Shown: positions 18,677-28,373, counted from the stretch's first letter. The stretch is DNA of 64,000 bases from Arthrobacter sp. U41 (GCF_007679325.1 NZ_VEGI01000001.1:1426001-1490000); one strand, 5' to 3'. The notes: a model not told the origin generated them from the letters alone. Translations and numbers: made by a program.

Positions 18677-18689
18677 CCGGAACAGCCGG

Positions 18690-19913
18690 CTAGTCGAACC
18701 AGGGGTCCAGCCCGTAGAGCGGGAAGACTTCCTTGCGGGTGGCCATAACCGTCCGGTCCACGTCGTCGTTCGGGTCGAACCCGACTTCCCACGAGCGCCA
18801 CCAGAGGTCGACGTCGTCGCCCATCATCTCGGGTGCGGCCACACCGTATTTGGCCCCGTACTTCTCCTTCACGTAGCTGCGCCATTCCTCAGGCACCGGC
18901 GTGCGCAGCGGCACGGGTCGTCCGGCCGCGATGGCAATCAGGTGGCTCCAGGCGCGCGGCACCACGGTGACCACGTTGTAGCCCCCGCCGCCGGTGGAGA
19001 TCCAGCGGTTGTCGCAGTAGCGGGCCGCGAGGTTGCCGATGGCCGTGGCGGCTTCCCGCTGGCCGTCGACGCTGATGTTGAGGTGCGTGAGCGGGTCCAG
19101 CCGGTGGGAGTCGCAGCCGTGCTGGCTGACGATGACCTCCGGTTCGAAGGCCCCGATGAGCTGCGGCACCACCGCGTGGAAGGCCCGGAGCCAGCCGCCG
19201 TCCCCGGTCCCGGCCGGCAGGGCCACGTTCACGGCGCTGCCCTGGGCATTGGGTCCGCCGATCTCGTTGGCGTAACCGGTGCCCGGGAAGAGCGTGAGCC
19301 CTGTTTCGTGCAGGGAAATGGTCAGTACCCGCGGATCGTCCCAGAAGATGCTCTGGGTACCGTCGCCGTGATGGGCGTCGATGTCGACATACACAACGCG
19401 CTGCACACCGCCGTCGAGCAGCCGCTGGATGGCGAGGGCCGCGTCGTTGTAAATGCAGAAACCGCTGGCACGATCGCGGGCCGCATGGTGCATGCCCCCG
19501 CCGAAGTTCACCGCCCGGACGGCAGTGCCGTCCAGGATGGCGGCGGCAGCAAGGAGGGAGCCGCCCGCCAGCCGGGCACTCGCCTCATGCATCCCGGCGA
19601 AGGCGGGGTCGTCCTCGGTACCGAGTCCGCGGTCCAGGTCCGGGGTCCCGGGATCTGCGCTCACGCGCCGCACCGCGGCGACGAAGTCCGGGCTGTGGAC
19701 CGTGCACAGCTCCGCGTCGCTGGCGACGTCCGGGGCCGCGACCGTGACGTGGTCCAGGTCCAGCAGACCAAGGCTCCCGGCCAGCCGCGCGGTGAGTTCC
19801 ATCCGCTCCGGGGCCATCGGGTGGCCGTGGCCGAAGTTGTAGGCGGTCATGGCAGGGTCCCACACCACCGTCGTTGGCAGTGCGGACTGTGCGAGCCCCG
19901 GCAGGAATGTCAT
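18690..19913 (-). CDS. acuC: AcuC-type class I histone deacetylase-family protein
   Basis: 407 aa. A zinc-dependent lysine deacetylase; in bacteria such as Bacillus, AcuC reactivates acetylated acetyl-CoA synthetase. Motifs: 'GHGHPMAPERMELT', 'NFGGGMHHAARDRASGFCIY' (active-site His pair), 'VYVDIDAHHGDGTQSIFW' (zinc Asp and His), 'SQHGCDSHRLDPL' (second zinc Asp) and 'STGGGGYN'. TAGCCT (19926-19921), 7 nt before the ATG at 19913, marks a leaderless start. An acs gene lies 30 kb away at 50840, a plausible substrate (inference). Confidence 0.93.
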   Translation of the reverse strand: MTFLPGLAQSALPTTVVWDPAMTAYNFGHGHPMAPERMELTARLAGSLGLLDLDHVTVAAPDVASDAELCTVHSPDFVAAVRRVSADPGTPDLDRGLGTEDDPAFAGMHEASARLAGGSLLAAAAILDGTAVRAVNFGGGMHHAARDRASGFCIYNDAALAIQRLLDGGVQRVVYVDIDAHHGDGTQSIFWDDPRVLTISLHETGLTLFPGTGYANEIGGPNAQGSAVNVALPAGTGDGGWLRAFHAVVPQLIGAFEPEVIVSQHGCDSHRLDPLTHLNISVDGQREAATAIGNLAARYCDNRWISTGGGGYNVVTVVPRAWSHLIAIAAGRPVPLRTPVPEEWRSYVKEKYGAKYGVAAPEMMGDDVDLWWRSWEVGFDPNDDVDRTVMATRKEVFPLYGLDPWFD

Positions 19914-20016
19914 CAATCACAGGCTACCCGAGCGCGGGAGCCCGCTCCCCCGTCATTGCGCGGGGTTTAGTGGTTTACTACTGAAGGAAACAGTTTCTAG
20001 CAAGGAAATGTCACAC

Positions 20017-21447
20017 ATGACGCAGAGCCAGTCGAGGTCCAAGAGCCCGGCCAGCTGGCACCCCGGCACTCCGGAGCGGGAAGGCCTGTGGATCTTCACA
20101 CGCCTTCGCGACTTCATCGACAACATCGCCAACACCTCGCCGGCCAGGCTGGCCCTGTCCGCGTTCGGCATGGTGATCCTGGTGTTCACCGCCCTGTTGT
20201 CCCTGCCGGTGTCTTCCGCCACGGGTGATTTCACCCCGCTGCACCAGGCCATGTTCACCGCGGTGTCGGCAGTCTGCGTCACGGGCCTGACCGTGGTGTC
20301 CACGGCGGTGCACTGGTCCTTCTTCGGCCAGCTCGTCATCCTGGTCGGCATCTTCGTGGGCGGCCTGGGAACCCTGACCCTGGCCTCCCTGCTGGCCCTC
20401 ATGGTGAGCAAGAAGCTGGGTGTCCGCGGCAAGCTGATCGCCCAGGAAGCCATGAACGCCGGGCGCCTCGGCGAGGTGGGTACCCTGCTGCGGATTGTCA
20501 TCGTGACGTCAGTGGTGATCGAGGCCGCGCTGGCCGTCGCCCTGATCCCGCGGTTCCTGACGCTGGGCGAAAGTTTCGGCCAGGCCGTGTGGCACGGGGT
20601 GTTCTACGCGATTTCTTCGTTCAACAACGCCGGTTTCACCCCGCACTCTGACGGCATCGTCCCCTACGAGACCGATTTGTGGATCCTGATCCCGCTGATG
20701 GTGGGCGTTTTCCTCGGCAGCCTCGGGTTCCCGGTGGTCATGGTGCTGCATCAAAACGGTTTGAACTGGAAGAAGTGGAACCTCCACACCAAGCTGACCA
20801 TCCAGGTCTCGCTGATCCTGCTGGTCGGAGGGACTGTCCTCTGGGGGCTGATGGAATGGGAGAACCTGCGGACCATCGGCGGCATGAGCACGGCGGACAA
20901 GGTCATTCATTCGCTCTTCGCGTCCGTGATGACCCGGTCCGGCGGTTTCAACCTCGTGGACCAGAACCAGATGGATTCAACCACCATGCTGCTCACCGAC
21001 GCCCTGATGTTCGCCGGCGGCGGTTCGGCGTCGACGGCGGGCGGCATCAAGGTGACCACCATCGCCGTGATGTTCCTGGCGATCCTGGCCGAGGCCCGCG
21101 GCGACTCGGACGTGAAGGTTTACGGCCGCACCATCCCGGAGGGCACCATGCGGGTGGCCATCTCGGTCATCGTCGCCGGCGCCACCCTCGTCGCCGTGTC
21201 GGCCATGCTGCTGCTTCACATCAGCGGGGCGTCCCTGGACCGGGTGCTCTTTGAAACAATTTCCGCCTTCGCCACCTGCGGCCTCAGCACGAACCTCAGT
21301 GCCGAACTGCCGCCGTCGGGCGTTTACGTCCTTACCGCCCTAATGTTCGCCGGGCGCGTCGGCACCGTCACGCTTGCCGCCGCCCTGGCCCTGCGCCAGC
21401 GCAGCCAGCTGTACCACTACCCGGAAGAGAGACCGATCATTGGCTAG
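20017..21447 (+). CDS. Potassium uptake channel subunit (TrkH/KtrB family)
   Basis: 476 aa. Integral membrane pore of the Ktr/Trk potassium system, with four pseudo-repeats whose selectivity loops are 'VSAVCVTGLTVVST', 'SSFNNAGFTPHSDG', 'MTRSGGFNLVDQ' and 'SAFATCGLSTNLS'. The gating-loop region 'GGGSASTAGGIKVTT' is also present. AAGGA (20002-20006) is 10 nt before ATG 20017, which I chose over ATG 20008 that directly abuts the SD. It overlaps the regulatory subunit gene by 8 nt, so the two are co-translated. Confidence 0.93.
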   Translation: MTQSQSRSKSPASWHPGTPEREGLWIFTRLRDFIDNIANTSPARLALSAFGMVILVFTALLSLPVSSATGDFTPLHQAMFTAVSAVCVTGLTVVSTAVHWSFFGQLVILVGIFVGGLGTLTLASLLALMVSKKLGVRGKLIAQEAMNAGRLGEVGTLLRIVIVTSVVIEAALAVALIPRFLTLGESFGQAVWHGVFYAISSFNNAGFTPHSDGIVPYETDLWILIPLMVGVFLGSLGFPVVMVLHQNGLNWKKWNLHTKLTIQVSLILLVGGTVLWGLMEWENLRTIGGMSTADKVIHSLFASVMTRSGGFNLVDQNQMDSTTMLLTDALMFAGGGSASTAGGIKVTTIAVMFLAILAEARGDSDVKVYGRTIPEGTMRVAISVIVAGATLVAVSAMLLLHISGASLDRVLFETISAFATCGLSTNLSAELPPSGVYVLTALMFAGRVGTVTLAAALALRQRSQLYHYPEERPIIG

Positions 21448-22126
21448 TTCCTCAGGGGCCGTCAATCGCCCCGCCCACAACGCCCCCGTGCTGGTGATCG
21501 GGCTGGGCCGCTTCGGCTCGTCCACGGCCGAGCAGCTGGTCAAGCAGGGCCGCGAGGTGCTGGCCATCGAACGCGACCGGAACCTGGTGCAGAAGTGGTC
21601 GGGCACCCTGACCCACGTGGTCGAGGCCGACGCAACCAACATCGATGCCCTCCGCCAGCTCGGCGCGCAGGAGTTCAGCTCCGCCGTCGTGGGTGTGGGC
21701 ACCTCGATCGAATCCTCGGTGCTGATCACCGTGAACCTCGTGGACCTTGGCATCGAGCACCTCTGGGTCAAGGCGATCACGCCCTCCCACGGCAAGATCC
21801 TCACCCGGATCGGCGCCAACCACGTGATCTACCCGGAGGCCGATGCCGGCGTCCGCGCCGCGCACCTGGTTTCCGGCCGCATGCTGGACTTCATCGAGTT
21901 CGACGACGACTTCGCGATCGTGAAGATGTATCCGCCGCGTGAAACCGTGGGCTTCACGCTGGACGAATCCAAGGTCCGGTCCAAATACGGTGTCACGATT
22001 GTGGGCGTCAAATCTCCGGGCGAGGACTTCACCTACGCCCGGCCGGAGACAAAGGTGTCCTCACGGGACATGCTCATTGTGTCCGGGCACGTGGACCTGC
22101 TGGAACGGTTCGCCGCCCGGCCGTAG
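21440..22126 (+). CDS. Potassium uptake regulatory subunit (TrkA/KtrA family)
   Basis: 228 aa. Cytoplasmic RCK protein with a nucleotide-binding fold at the start ('VLVIGLGRFGSSTAEQLVKQ', acidic strand end 'VLAIERDRN') and a C-terminal TrkA_C domain from about residue 145. It gates the neighbouring channel in response to nucleotides. The likely start is TTG at 21440 with GAAGAGAG upstream, overlapping the channel stop; there is no ATG near the domain start in frame. Confidence 0.92.
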   Translation: MASSSGAVNRPAHNAPVLVIGLGRFGSSTAEQLVKQGREVLAIERDRNLVQKWSGTLTHVVEADATNIDALRQLGAQEFSSAVVGVGTSIESSVLITVNLVDLGIEHLWVKAITPSHGKILTRIGANHVIYPEADAGVRAAHLVSGRMLDFIEFDDDFAIVKMYPPRETVGFTLDESKVRSKYGVTIVGVKSPGEDFTYARPETKVSSRDMLIVSGHVDLLERFAARP

Positions 22127-22189
22127 CAGCAGCGCCCGGCGCAGGGTCCCTGTTCGGGCGCGTGCATCGCCGGCGCAGCTGCCGCAGGA

Positions 22190-22774
22190 TCAGGGCCCGG
22201 CGGTCTTCGCCGCTTTGGCCGCGGCCTTGGCTGCCTGCTTGCTGGCGCGCACCTTGCTCAGCGACTCAGGATCCACAATGTCGGCGACGGACAGGAACGC
22301 GTTCTCCTGGCCATAGTGGCCGGCGGCCTCGCGCCAGCCTTCGGCTTGGAGCCCACACTGCTTCCCCAGCAGCGCCAGGAAGATCTTCGCCTTCTGCTCA
22401 CCGAATCCCGGCAAGGCCTTGAGCCGGCGCAGCACCTCCTGCCCGTCAGGGTCACCCTGTGTCCAGATGGCAGTAGCGTCGCCATTCCAGTCGTTGTGCA
22501 CCGTCTCGGCAAGCGCTTGGACGCGGCCGGCCATCGATCCGGGGAACCGGTGGACTGCCGGGCGTTCTTTGAACATCTCGACGAACGCCTGCGGATCGTA
22601 ATCGGCGATCGCGGCGGGGGCCATTGACCCGATGCGTGTCCTGATCTTTTCGGGACCGGCAAAAGCCGACTCCATGGTCACCTGCTGGTCAAGCAGCATG
22701 CCTGTAAGCAGGGCAAACGCGTCGTCGCTGAGTAGTTTGTCCGCCGCGGGATCCCCTGTGATGTGCAATTCCAT
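22190..22774 (-). CDS. HhH-GPD-type base excision DNA repair protein
   Basis: 194 aa. 'FALLTGMLLDQQVTMESAF' at the start and a helix-hairpin-helix region 'LKALPGFGEQKAKIFLALLG' near 130 fit the small actinobacterial HhH-GPD family. The usual catalytic Asp follows the hairpin in larger glycosylases; here the region after it is shorter and I cannot pick it with certainty. AGGATAGGA precedes the ATG at 22774. The end is Lys/Ala rich ('ASKQAAKAAAKAAKTAGP'). Confidence 0.85.
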   Translation of the reverse strand: MELHITGDPAADKLLSDDAFALLTGMLLDQQVTMESAFAGPEKIRTRIGSMAPAAIADYDPQAFVEMFKERPAVHRFPGSMAGRVQALAETVHNDWNGDATAIWTQGDPDGQEVLRRLKALPGFGEQKAKIFLALLGKQCGLQAEGWREAAGHYGQENAFLSVADIVDPESLSKVRASKQAAKAAAKAAKTAGP

Positions 22775-22830
22775 GGGTCCTATCCTGCCACCCGGTCCGG
22801 TCTGCGTCATGGGTTGCGCGCGCTTTGCGG

Positions 22831-23664
22831 CTAGGCGAGCTGCCGGGTGATCTCCGCGGCCCGGGCGGCGGCGGCGCGGGCGCCGTCGGCAACAATCGCG
22901 GGCAGGCCGCGATCGTCGAACGTCGCGATGGCGCGTTCGGTGGTGCCGTTGGGGCTGGTGACGGCCTTGCGCAGCGCCGTCGGATCCGCCCCCTGTTCCG
23001 CCAGCATGAGGCCCGCCCCGGCGACGGTTTCGCGCGCAATCAGCAACGACAGTTCCCGGTCGAGTCCCAGTTCGACGCCGGCGTCCGCCATTGCTTCGGC
23101 CAGGTAGAACGCGTATGCCGGGCCTGAGCCGCTGATCGCGGACAGCGCGTCGACCTGGGACTCGGGGATTTCGACGACGGTGCCCGCGGCAGCCAGGACG
23201 TCCTTGGCCCGCTGGAGCTGCTCCGCAGAGCAATGCGTGCCCGGCGACACGGACACTACGCCGCGGCCCAGCTTCGCCGGGGTGTTCGGCATGGTCCGGA
23301 TTACGGGCTGGCCGGCCGGAAGGGCGGCTTCTAGCTGCTCCAGCGACACGGCTGCGGCGACGCTGATCACAATCGCGTCAGGGGCCAGCGAATCGCTAAT
23401 CTCACGGGCCAGAGCCGCGATGCCCACGGGCTTGACGCCCAGGATCACGACGGCGGCACCGGTGGTGGCCTGCTTGTTGTTTTCGGGCTCTTCCTCGCCG
23501 GCGATGGCCGTGATGCCGTGATGCCGTTTGGCGAGTTCGTCGGCCCGTTCGGCGCGGCGGACGGTGGCGACAATGTCCGCCGGGTCGGCGCCGCCGGCGA
23601 TCAGGCCGCCCATGATGGCCTCGTTCATTGATCCACAGCCCAGGAATGCGATTCGGTTGCTCAT
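22831..23664 (-). CDS. proC: Pyrroline-5-carboxylate reductase
   Basis: 277 aa. Last step of proline synthesis: NAD(P)H-dependent reduction of pyrroline-5-carboxylate. The N-terminal Rossmann motif is 'IAFLGCGSMNEAIMGGLI'. The C-terminal helical domain holds 'ALSAISGSGPAYAFYLAEAM' and 'GADPTALRKAVTSPNGTTER', the P5CR signature. I chose ATG 23664 immediately before the fold. In mycobacteria proC lies beside the bldC-like and bS22 genes; here they are 11 kb apart. The 289 nt upstream contain only a short direct repeat (CACGGGCTCCAGG). Confidence 0.95.
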   Translation of the reverse strand: MSNRIAFLGCGSMNEAIMGGLIAGGADPADIVATVRRAERADELAKRHHGITAIAGEEEPENNKQATTGAAVVILGVKPVGIAALAREISDSLAPDAIVISVAAAVSLEQLEAALPAGQPVIRTMPNTPAKLGRGVVSVSPGTHCSAEQLQRAKDVLAAAGTVVEIPESQVDALSAISGSGPAYAFYLAEAMADAGVELGLDRELSLLIARETVAGAGLMLAEQGADPTALRKAVTSPNGTTERAIATFDDRGLPAIVADGARAAAARAAEITRQLA

Positions 23665-23953
23665 GTCCCCCATCATTGCAGTCCGGCCCGATTCACAGCC
23701 AGCTCCCATGTTCAGGTCAGCATCTTCACAAACTCCGTGACTAACGTAGTTATTACCTCATTGAGGGTGCGAGTGATGCGGCAGGCATGCGGATGTCTGC
23801 CCGGCACCGGTGGTCTGCAGCGGGTTTCCCCCCATTTTCCCGCAGCGGACGGCCGGTGCCTTCGTCGTTAACTCCCCTTGTCCACGGGCTCCAGGTTGTT
23901 CACGGGCTCCAGGAATTCCGGTGACGAAGCCGGCCACCGGAGCTCCGAGGCTC

Positions 23954-24997
23954 TCACCGGGAATCGGCGGGCGCGGCCTGCGTGGCGCCCTCGGCGTCAC
24001 CGTCGGGTGACTGCAGCACGGCGGGGTGGTCGACCTGCGTCACGTGGGGTGCGGGTTCCAGCGGGCCCTCGAAGACCAGCTGGTCCAGCCTCCGGAGGAT
24101 CAAGCCTTCGCGGAGCGCCCAGGGGCAGATCTCCATGCTGGGGAACTCGAACAGTTCCAGGGCGGCCTCGGCTACGAGGGCGCCGGCCAATAGCTGGGGT
24201 GCCCGGGCTTCAGAAACGCCGGGAAGATTCAGCCGGTCCTCCACGTCCATGGCCGAGATGCGCTGCGCCCAGAGTCCCAGATCCGAGGCGAACAGTTCTC
24301 GTTTGACGTAGGGGCCTGCGCCGCTGGGCGCGGCCCCGGCGATGCGGGCCAGCGAGCGAAAGGTCTTGGACGTGCCTGCCACGTGGTTCGCCTTGCCGAG
24401 CTTCCCGAAGTCCCGCACCACCGGTTTGAGCGTGGTCCGGATGTAGCGGCGAAGTTCCTTGACGCTCTTGGCCGAGGGCGGGTCCTCCTGCAGCCAATCC
24501 CGGGTGAGCCGGCTCGCTCCGAGCGGGACGGACGTTGCCAGTTCGGGGAGCTCGTCCTCGCCGAAGGCCATTTCGAAAGAACCGCCGCCGATGTCCAGGT
24601 TCAGGATGGGGCCGGCACCCCACCCGTACCAGCGGCGGACGGCGAAGAATGTCATTGAGGCCTCTTCGCTGCCGGTCAGTTCCCGGAGCGTCACGGTGGT
24701 CTCATGTTTGACCCGGGCCAGCACCGCAGCACCGTTCGTGGCCTCGCGGATGGCGGAGGTACAAAACGCCAGGAGGTCTTCGGCTTTGTGTTTGGCTGCG
24801 AATTCCCACGCTTCCAGGACGAACTCGATCAGCTCGTGCTGGCCTGCGTCGTTGATGCTGCCGTCGCTCTCGAGGTACTGCACGAGGGACAGCGGCCGCT
24901 TATGCGAGGCGAAGGGCACGGGGCGCGCGCCGGGATGGGCGTCCACAAGCAGCAGGTGAACGGTGTTTGATCCGATATCAAGGACGCCAAGACGCAT
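23954..24997 (-). CDS. Ppx/GppA family phosphatase
   Basis: 347 aa, ASKHA fold. 'LGVLDIGSNTVHLLLVDAHP' (phosphate 1) and 'ILNLDIGGGSFEMAFGED' near 145 (phosphate 2) define exopolyphosphatase/guanosine pentaphosphatase enzymes. At this length it is the short type without the C-terminal HD domain; such mycobacterial homologs act on short polyphosphates or not at all, so the substrate is open. The last 50 residues are hydrophilic. Confidence 0.92.
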   Translation of the reverse strand: MRLGVLDIGSNTVHLLLVDAHPGARPVPFASHKRPLSLVQYLESDGSINDAGQHELIEFVLEAWEFAAKHKAEDLLAFCTSAIREATNGAAVLARVKHETTVTLRELTGSEEASMTFFAVRRWYGWGAGPILNLDIGGGSFEMAFGEDELPELATSVPLGASRLTRDWLQEDPPSAKSVKELRRYIRTTLKPVVRDFGKLGKANHVAGTSKTFRSLARIAGAAPSGAGPYVKRELFASDLGLWAQRISAMDVEDRLNLPGVSEARAPQLLAGALVAEAALELFEFPSMEICPWALREGLILRRLDQLVFEGPLEPAPHVTQVDHPAVLQSPDGDAEGATQAAPADSR

Positions 24998-25070
24998 AGT
25001 GCCATTATTCCCCCGGGGGCGCGGCCCGCCTAACGGGCCGGCCGCGCCCGGTGCACCGGTTTAGGGCCGG

Positions 25071-25529
25071 CTAGGGCTGGCCGTCCCGGCCGGCGTCCTC
25101 ACCGGAGCCCTCGGACTCCTCGGCGGGTTTGAAGTCGCGGCGGATGTTCGCCACGCCTTCCGGATCGATTTCGAAGCCGAAGGCTGCCCCGGGGTTGATG
25201 ACCATGCCGAGGTCGTCGCCGAGGTTGCCGAGGATCGCTGCGCCCTGGGTGCCGAGAACGTTGGGTGCGGCTTCCAGGTACTGCTCGGTGACGCGGCTCG
25301 GGTGGGAGAAAACGGCCAGGACTGGCTTCCCGGCGGAGTTGGCCAGCACCAGCGGCTCCACCTGGGAATCGGCTCCCTCGAGCGCATCGGAGCTGACAAT
25401 GTAAACCTCGTTGTTGAGGAAGGCGAGGATGACGTCAACGGGGTTGGCGTCCGGCTGCTCCCCCCGGGCAAGCTTCTCTTCGAGGTCATTCAGCGGCTGG
25501 AGGTCCAAGTGATCGGGCTGTTCAGTCAT
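25071..25529 (-). CDS. SseB-family N-terminal domain protein
   Basis: 152 aa. 'FLNNEVYIVSSDALEGADSQ', 'ANSAGKPVLAVFSHPSRV' and 'DDLGMVINPGAAFGFEIDPE' match the SseB N-terminal domain pattern. Proteins of this kind are small and soluble; the molecular role is unknown. The tail is acidic ('EESEGSGEDAGRD'). It lies 117 nt downstream of topA, behind a nested palindrome. Confidence 0.8.
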   Translation of the reverse strand: MTEQPDHLDLQPLNDLEEKLARGEQPDANPVDVILAFLNNEVYIVSSDALEGADSQVEPLVLANSAGKPVLAVFSHPSRVTEQYLEAAPNVLGTQGAAILGNLGDDLGMVINPGAAFGFEIDPEGVANIRRDFKPAEESEGSGEDAGRDGQP

Positions 25530-25568
25530 GTTCCTACTCGATCACGTTGCGCCCGGCTCCGCAAACGC

Positions 25569-25635
25569 GAAATCGCCGGAAACCATCGAAGTCGCCGGGA
25601 AGCTTCCGGCGAATCCGCACGTTTCCGGCGATTTC
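25569..25635. repeat. Nested palindrome built from four TCGCCGG(A) units
   Basis: GAAATCGCCGGAAAC (25569-25583) is repeated perfectly inverted at 25621-25635. Between them TCGCCGG (25592-25598) pairs with CCGGCGA (25606-25612). The 67-bp block can thus fold as a stem within a stem or as two hairpins, in the 117-nt gap between topA and the SseB-family gene. It may be a terminator for topA or a REP-like mobile unit. Confidence 0.8.
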
Positions 25636-25646
25636 AGTGCGCGGGT

Positions 25647-28373
25647 CTATTTCTTGGCAGCGGCCTTGCGGGCCGGGGCCTTGCGGGCTGTCGTCTTGCG
25701 CTTGACCGGTCCCTTGGCGCGTTTCTCGGCGAGGAGCTCCACGGCCTGTTCCCGGGTGAGCTCCTCCAGCGAGGTGGAGCGCGGCACGGTGATGTTGGTG
25801 ACGCCGTCGGTGATATACGGGCCGAACCGGCCTTCCTTCACCACGATGTTCTTCTCCGAGACCGGATCCGGGCCAAACTCGGCCAGCGGCGGCACCGCAG
25901 CGCGGGCGCCGCGCTGCTTCGGCTGGGAATAGATCTCCAGGGCCTGCTCCAGCGTAATCGTGAAGATTTCCTCTTCCGAGCCGATGGAACGGGAGTCCGT
26001 GCCCTTCTTCAGGTACGGGCCAAAGCGGCCGTTCTGCACCGTGATCGGGTTGCCTTCGGCGTCCTGGCCCAGCACCCGGGGCAGGCTCATGAGCTGCAGG
26101 GCCTCATCCAGGGTGATGGTGTCCACGCTCATCGACGCGAACAGCGACCCCGTGCGGGGCTTGGCCTTCACGGGCTTCTTCGGCGGCTTCGGCTTGCCGT
26201 TTTTGTAGTACTCCACCGGCAGGTTGGCGAGCTGTTCCTCGGTCATTTCCGGGATGATCTCGGTGACATAGGCGCCGTAGCGGCCGTTCTTGGCGACGAC
26301 GGCGTGCCCGGTGTGGGGATCCGTGCCGAGCACGCGTTCTTCGGGCGCCGCGGTTTCCATCAGCTCAACCGCCTTGGTGGCGGTGAGCTCGTCCGGGGCC
26401 AGGTCCTCGGGGACGTTGGCGCGGGCGGCCTCAACCACTTCGCCGGTCTTCGCATCGACGGTCGGGACGGAGCTTTCCAGATAGGGCCCGAACTTGCCGA
26501 CCCGCAGCGTGATGCCCTCGGTGATCGGAATGGAGTTGATTTCGCGGGCGTCGATCTCGCCGAGGTTGTTGACGATACTCAGCAACCCGGGGTTGGAGTC
26601 CTCGCCGAAGTAGAAGTGCTTAAGCCAAGCAGGCCCCTCAGCCTGGCCGTTGGCGATCTTGTCGAGGTCCGCTTCCATATCGGCGGTGAACTCGTAGTCC
26701 ACATAGTCGTGGAAGTGCTGTTCGAGCAGGCGGATGACGGAGAATGCGATCCAGCTCGGGACCAGCGCGGAGCCCTGCTTCCGGACGTAACCGCGGTCCT
26801 GGATGGTGGAAATAGTGGAGGCGTAGGTGGACGGGCGTCCGATCCCCTTCTTTTCCAGCTCGGCGGTCAGCGACGCTTCGGTGTAGCGCGGCGGCGGGGA
26901 CGTTTCGTGCCCGACGGCGGCAATCTCCGAGGCGGTCAGCGCGTCGTCCTTGGCCACGTTGGGCAGCCGGCGGGCTTCCTCGGAATCTTCGTCGCCGCGG
27001 CTTTCGTCCTTGCCCTCTTCGTAGGCGGCGAGGAAGCCGGGGAAGGTGATGACGGTGCCGGAAGCCGAGAATTCGGCGTCGCGGCCGTCTTCAGCGACAG
27101 CGCCGAGGCGGATGGTGGCGGTGGATCCCTTGGCGTCGGCCATCTGCGAGGCGACGGTGCGCTTCCAGATCAGCTCGTACAGGCGGAACTCGTCGCCCGA
27201 AAGCGCCTTGGCCACCTGGGCGGGGGTGCGGAACGAGTCACCGGCGGGACGGATGGCCTCGTGCGCCTCCTGGGCGTTGGCTGCCTTGCCACTGTAGAGA
27301 CGCGGTGACGCGGGGACATATTCCGGGCCGTACAGCTCGGAGGCCTGGCGCCGTGCGGCCGTGATGGCCTCGTTGCTCAGTGCGGCGGAGTCCGTACGCA
27401 TATAGGTGATGTAGCCGTTTTCGTACAGCCGCTGGGCCACCTGCATGGTGCTCTTCGAGGAGAAGCGCAGCTTGCGGCCGGCCTCCTGCTGGAGCGTCGA
27501 GGTGGTGAACGGCGCGGCCGGACGGCGCGTGTAAGGCTTCGTATCGACGGAGCGGACCCGGAAATCGGCGTCCTGCAGCCCCGCGGCAAGGGAGGTGGCG
27601 AGTTCCTCGTTGAGGTGCACGGCGTTGCGGGAAGTGAGCTCGCCGCTGTCGTTGAAGTCGCGGCCGCTGGCCACCTTGGCGCCGTCGACCATGGCCAGCT
27701 TCGCTTTGAACGAGCCGGAGCCGGCGCCGAACTGGCCGGTCAGGTCCCAGTAGGAGGCCGCTTTGAAGGCCATCCGCTCACGTTCGCGGTCCACCACCAT
27801 GCGGGTCACAACGGACTGCACCCGGCCGGCGGAGAGGCCGCGGGCCACCTTGCGCCACAGCACCGGGGAGATCTCGTAGCCGTAGAGGCGGTCCAGCACA
27901 CGGCGGGTTTCCTGCGCGTCCACGAGGTCCTGGTCGACGTCGCGCAGGTTGTCCATGGCGCGGTGGATGGCTTCCTTGGTGATTTCACCGAAGGTCATCC
28001 GGTAGACCGGCACCTTGGGCTTGAGTACTTCCAGCAGGTGCCACGCGATGGCCTCGCCCTCGCGGTCCCCATCGGTCGCGAGGTAAAGAGCGTCAGCGTC
28101 TTTGAGCTGGGCCTTGAGTTCGGCGACCTTTTTCTTCTTGTCCGGAGAAACCACGTAGTACGGCTTGAAGTCGTTATCAATGTCGACGGCGAACTTGCCC
28201 ACCGAGGTCTTCTTCAGGTCCGCAGGCAATTCCGAGGGCTGCGGGAGGTCCCGGATGTGACCAATGGAGGCCTCAACAATGAAGCCCTCGCCGAGGTACT
28301 TGGCGATGGTCTTGCTCTTGGCGGGAGACTCCACGATCACGAGTTTCTTACCGGTTTTGGCCTTGCTTGGCAC
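25647..28373 (-). CDS. topA: DNA topoisomerase I (type IA)
   Basis: 908 aa. The TOPRIM domain begins 'KLVIVESPAKSKTIAKYLGE' at residue 9 and has 'YLATDGDREGEAIAWHL' near 70. The catalytic tyrosine is in 'GYITYMRTDSAALS' near 325. The C-terminal part has repeated TopoI-C modules with 'RFGPYLKKG', 'GRYGAYVTEI' and 'GRFGPYITDG' and a Lys/Ala-rich tail; there are no zinc ribbons, as is normal in actinobacteria. I chose GTG 28373 with AGGAG 5 nt upstream rather than the longer frame to 28415. Confidence 0.96.
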   Translation of the reverse strand: MPSKAKTGKKLVIVESPAKSKTIAKYLGEGFIVEASIGHIRDLPQPSELPADLKKTSVGKFAVDIDNDFKPYYVVSPDKKKKVAELKAQLKDADALYLATDGDREGEAIAWHLLEVLKPKVPVYRMTFGEITKEAIHRAMDNLRDVDQDLVDAQETRRVLDRLYGYEISPVLWRKVARGLSAGRVQSVVTRMVVDRERERMAFKAASYWDLTGQFGAGSGSFKAKLAMVDGAKVASGRDFNDSGELTSRNAVHLNEELATSLAAGLQDADFRVRSVDTKPYTRRPAAPFTTSTLQQEAGRKLRFSSKSTMQVAQRLYENGYITYMRTDSAALSNEAITAARRQASELYGPEYVPASPRLYSGKAANAQEAHEAIRPAGDSFRTPAQVAKALSGDEFRLYELIWKRTVASQMADAKGSTATIRLGAVAEDGRDAEFSASGTVITFPGFLAAYEEGKDESRGDEDSEEARRLPNVAKDDALTASEIAAVGHETSPPPRYTEASLTAELEKKGIGRPSTYASTISTIQDRGYVRKQGSALVPSWIAFSVIRLLEQHFHDYVDYEFTADMEADLDKIANGQAEGPAWLKHFYFGEDSNPGLLSIVNNLGEIDAREINSIPITEGITLRVGKFGPYLESSVPTVDAKTGEVVEAARANVPEDLAPDELTATKAVELMETAAPEERVLGTDPHTGHAVVAKNGRYGAYVTEIIPEMTEEQLANLPVEYYKNGKPKPPKKPVKAKPRTGSLFASMSVDTITLDEALQLMSLPRVLGQDAEGNPITVQNGRFGPYLKKGTDSRSIGSEEEIFTITLEQALEIYSQPKQRGARAAVPPLAEFGPDPVSEKNIVVKEGRFGPYITDGVTNITVPRSTSLEELTREQAVELLAEKRAKGPVKRKTTARKAPARKAAAKK

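Noticed and set aside
25302..27308. A 668-codon open frame antisense to topA
   Set aside because: High GC keeps the antisense frame open; its translation is Gly/Val/Arg/Asp-rich shadow sequence with no domain, and topA is certain.
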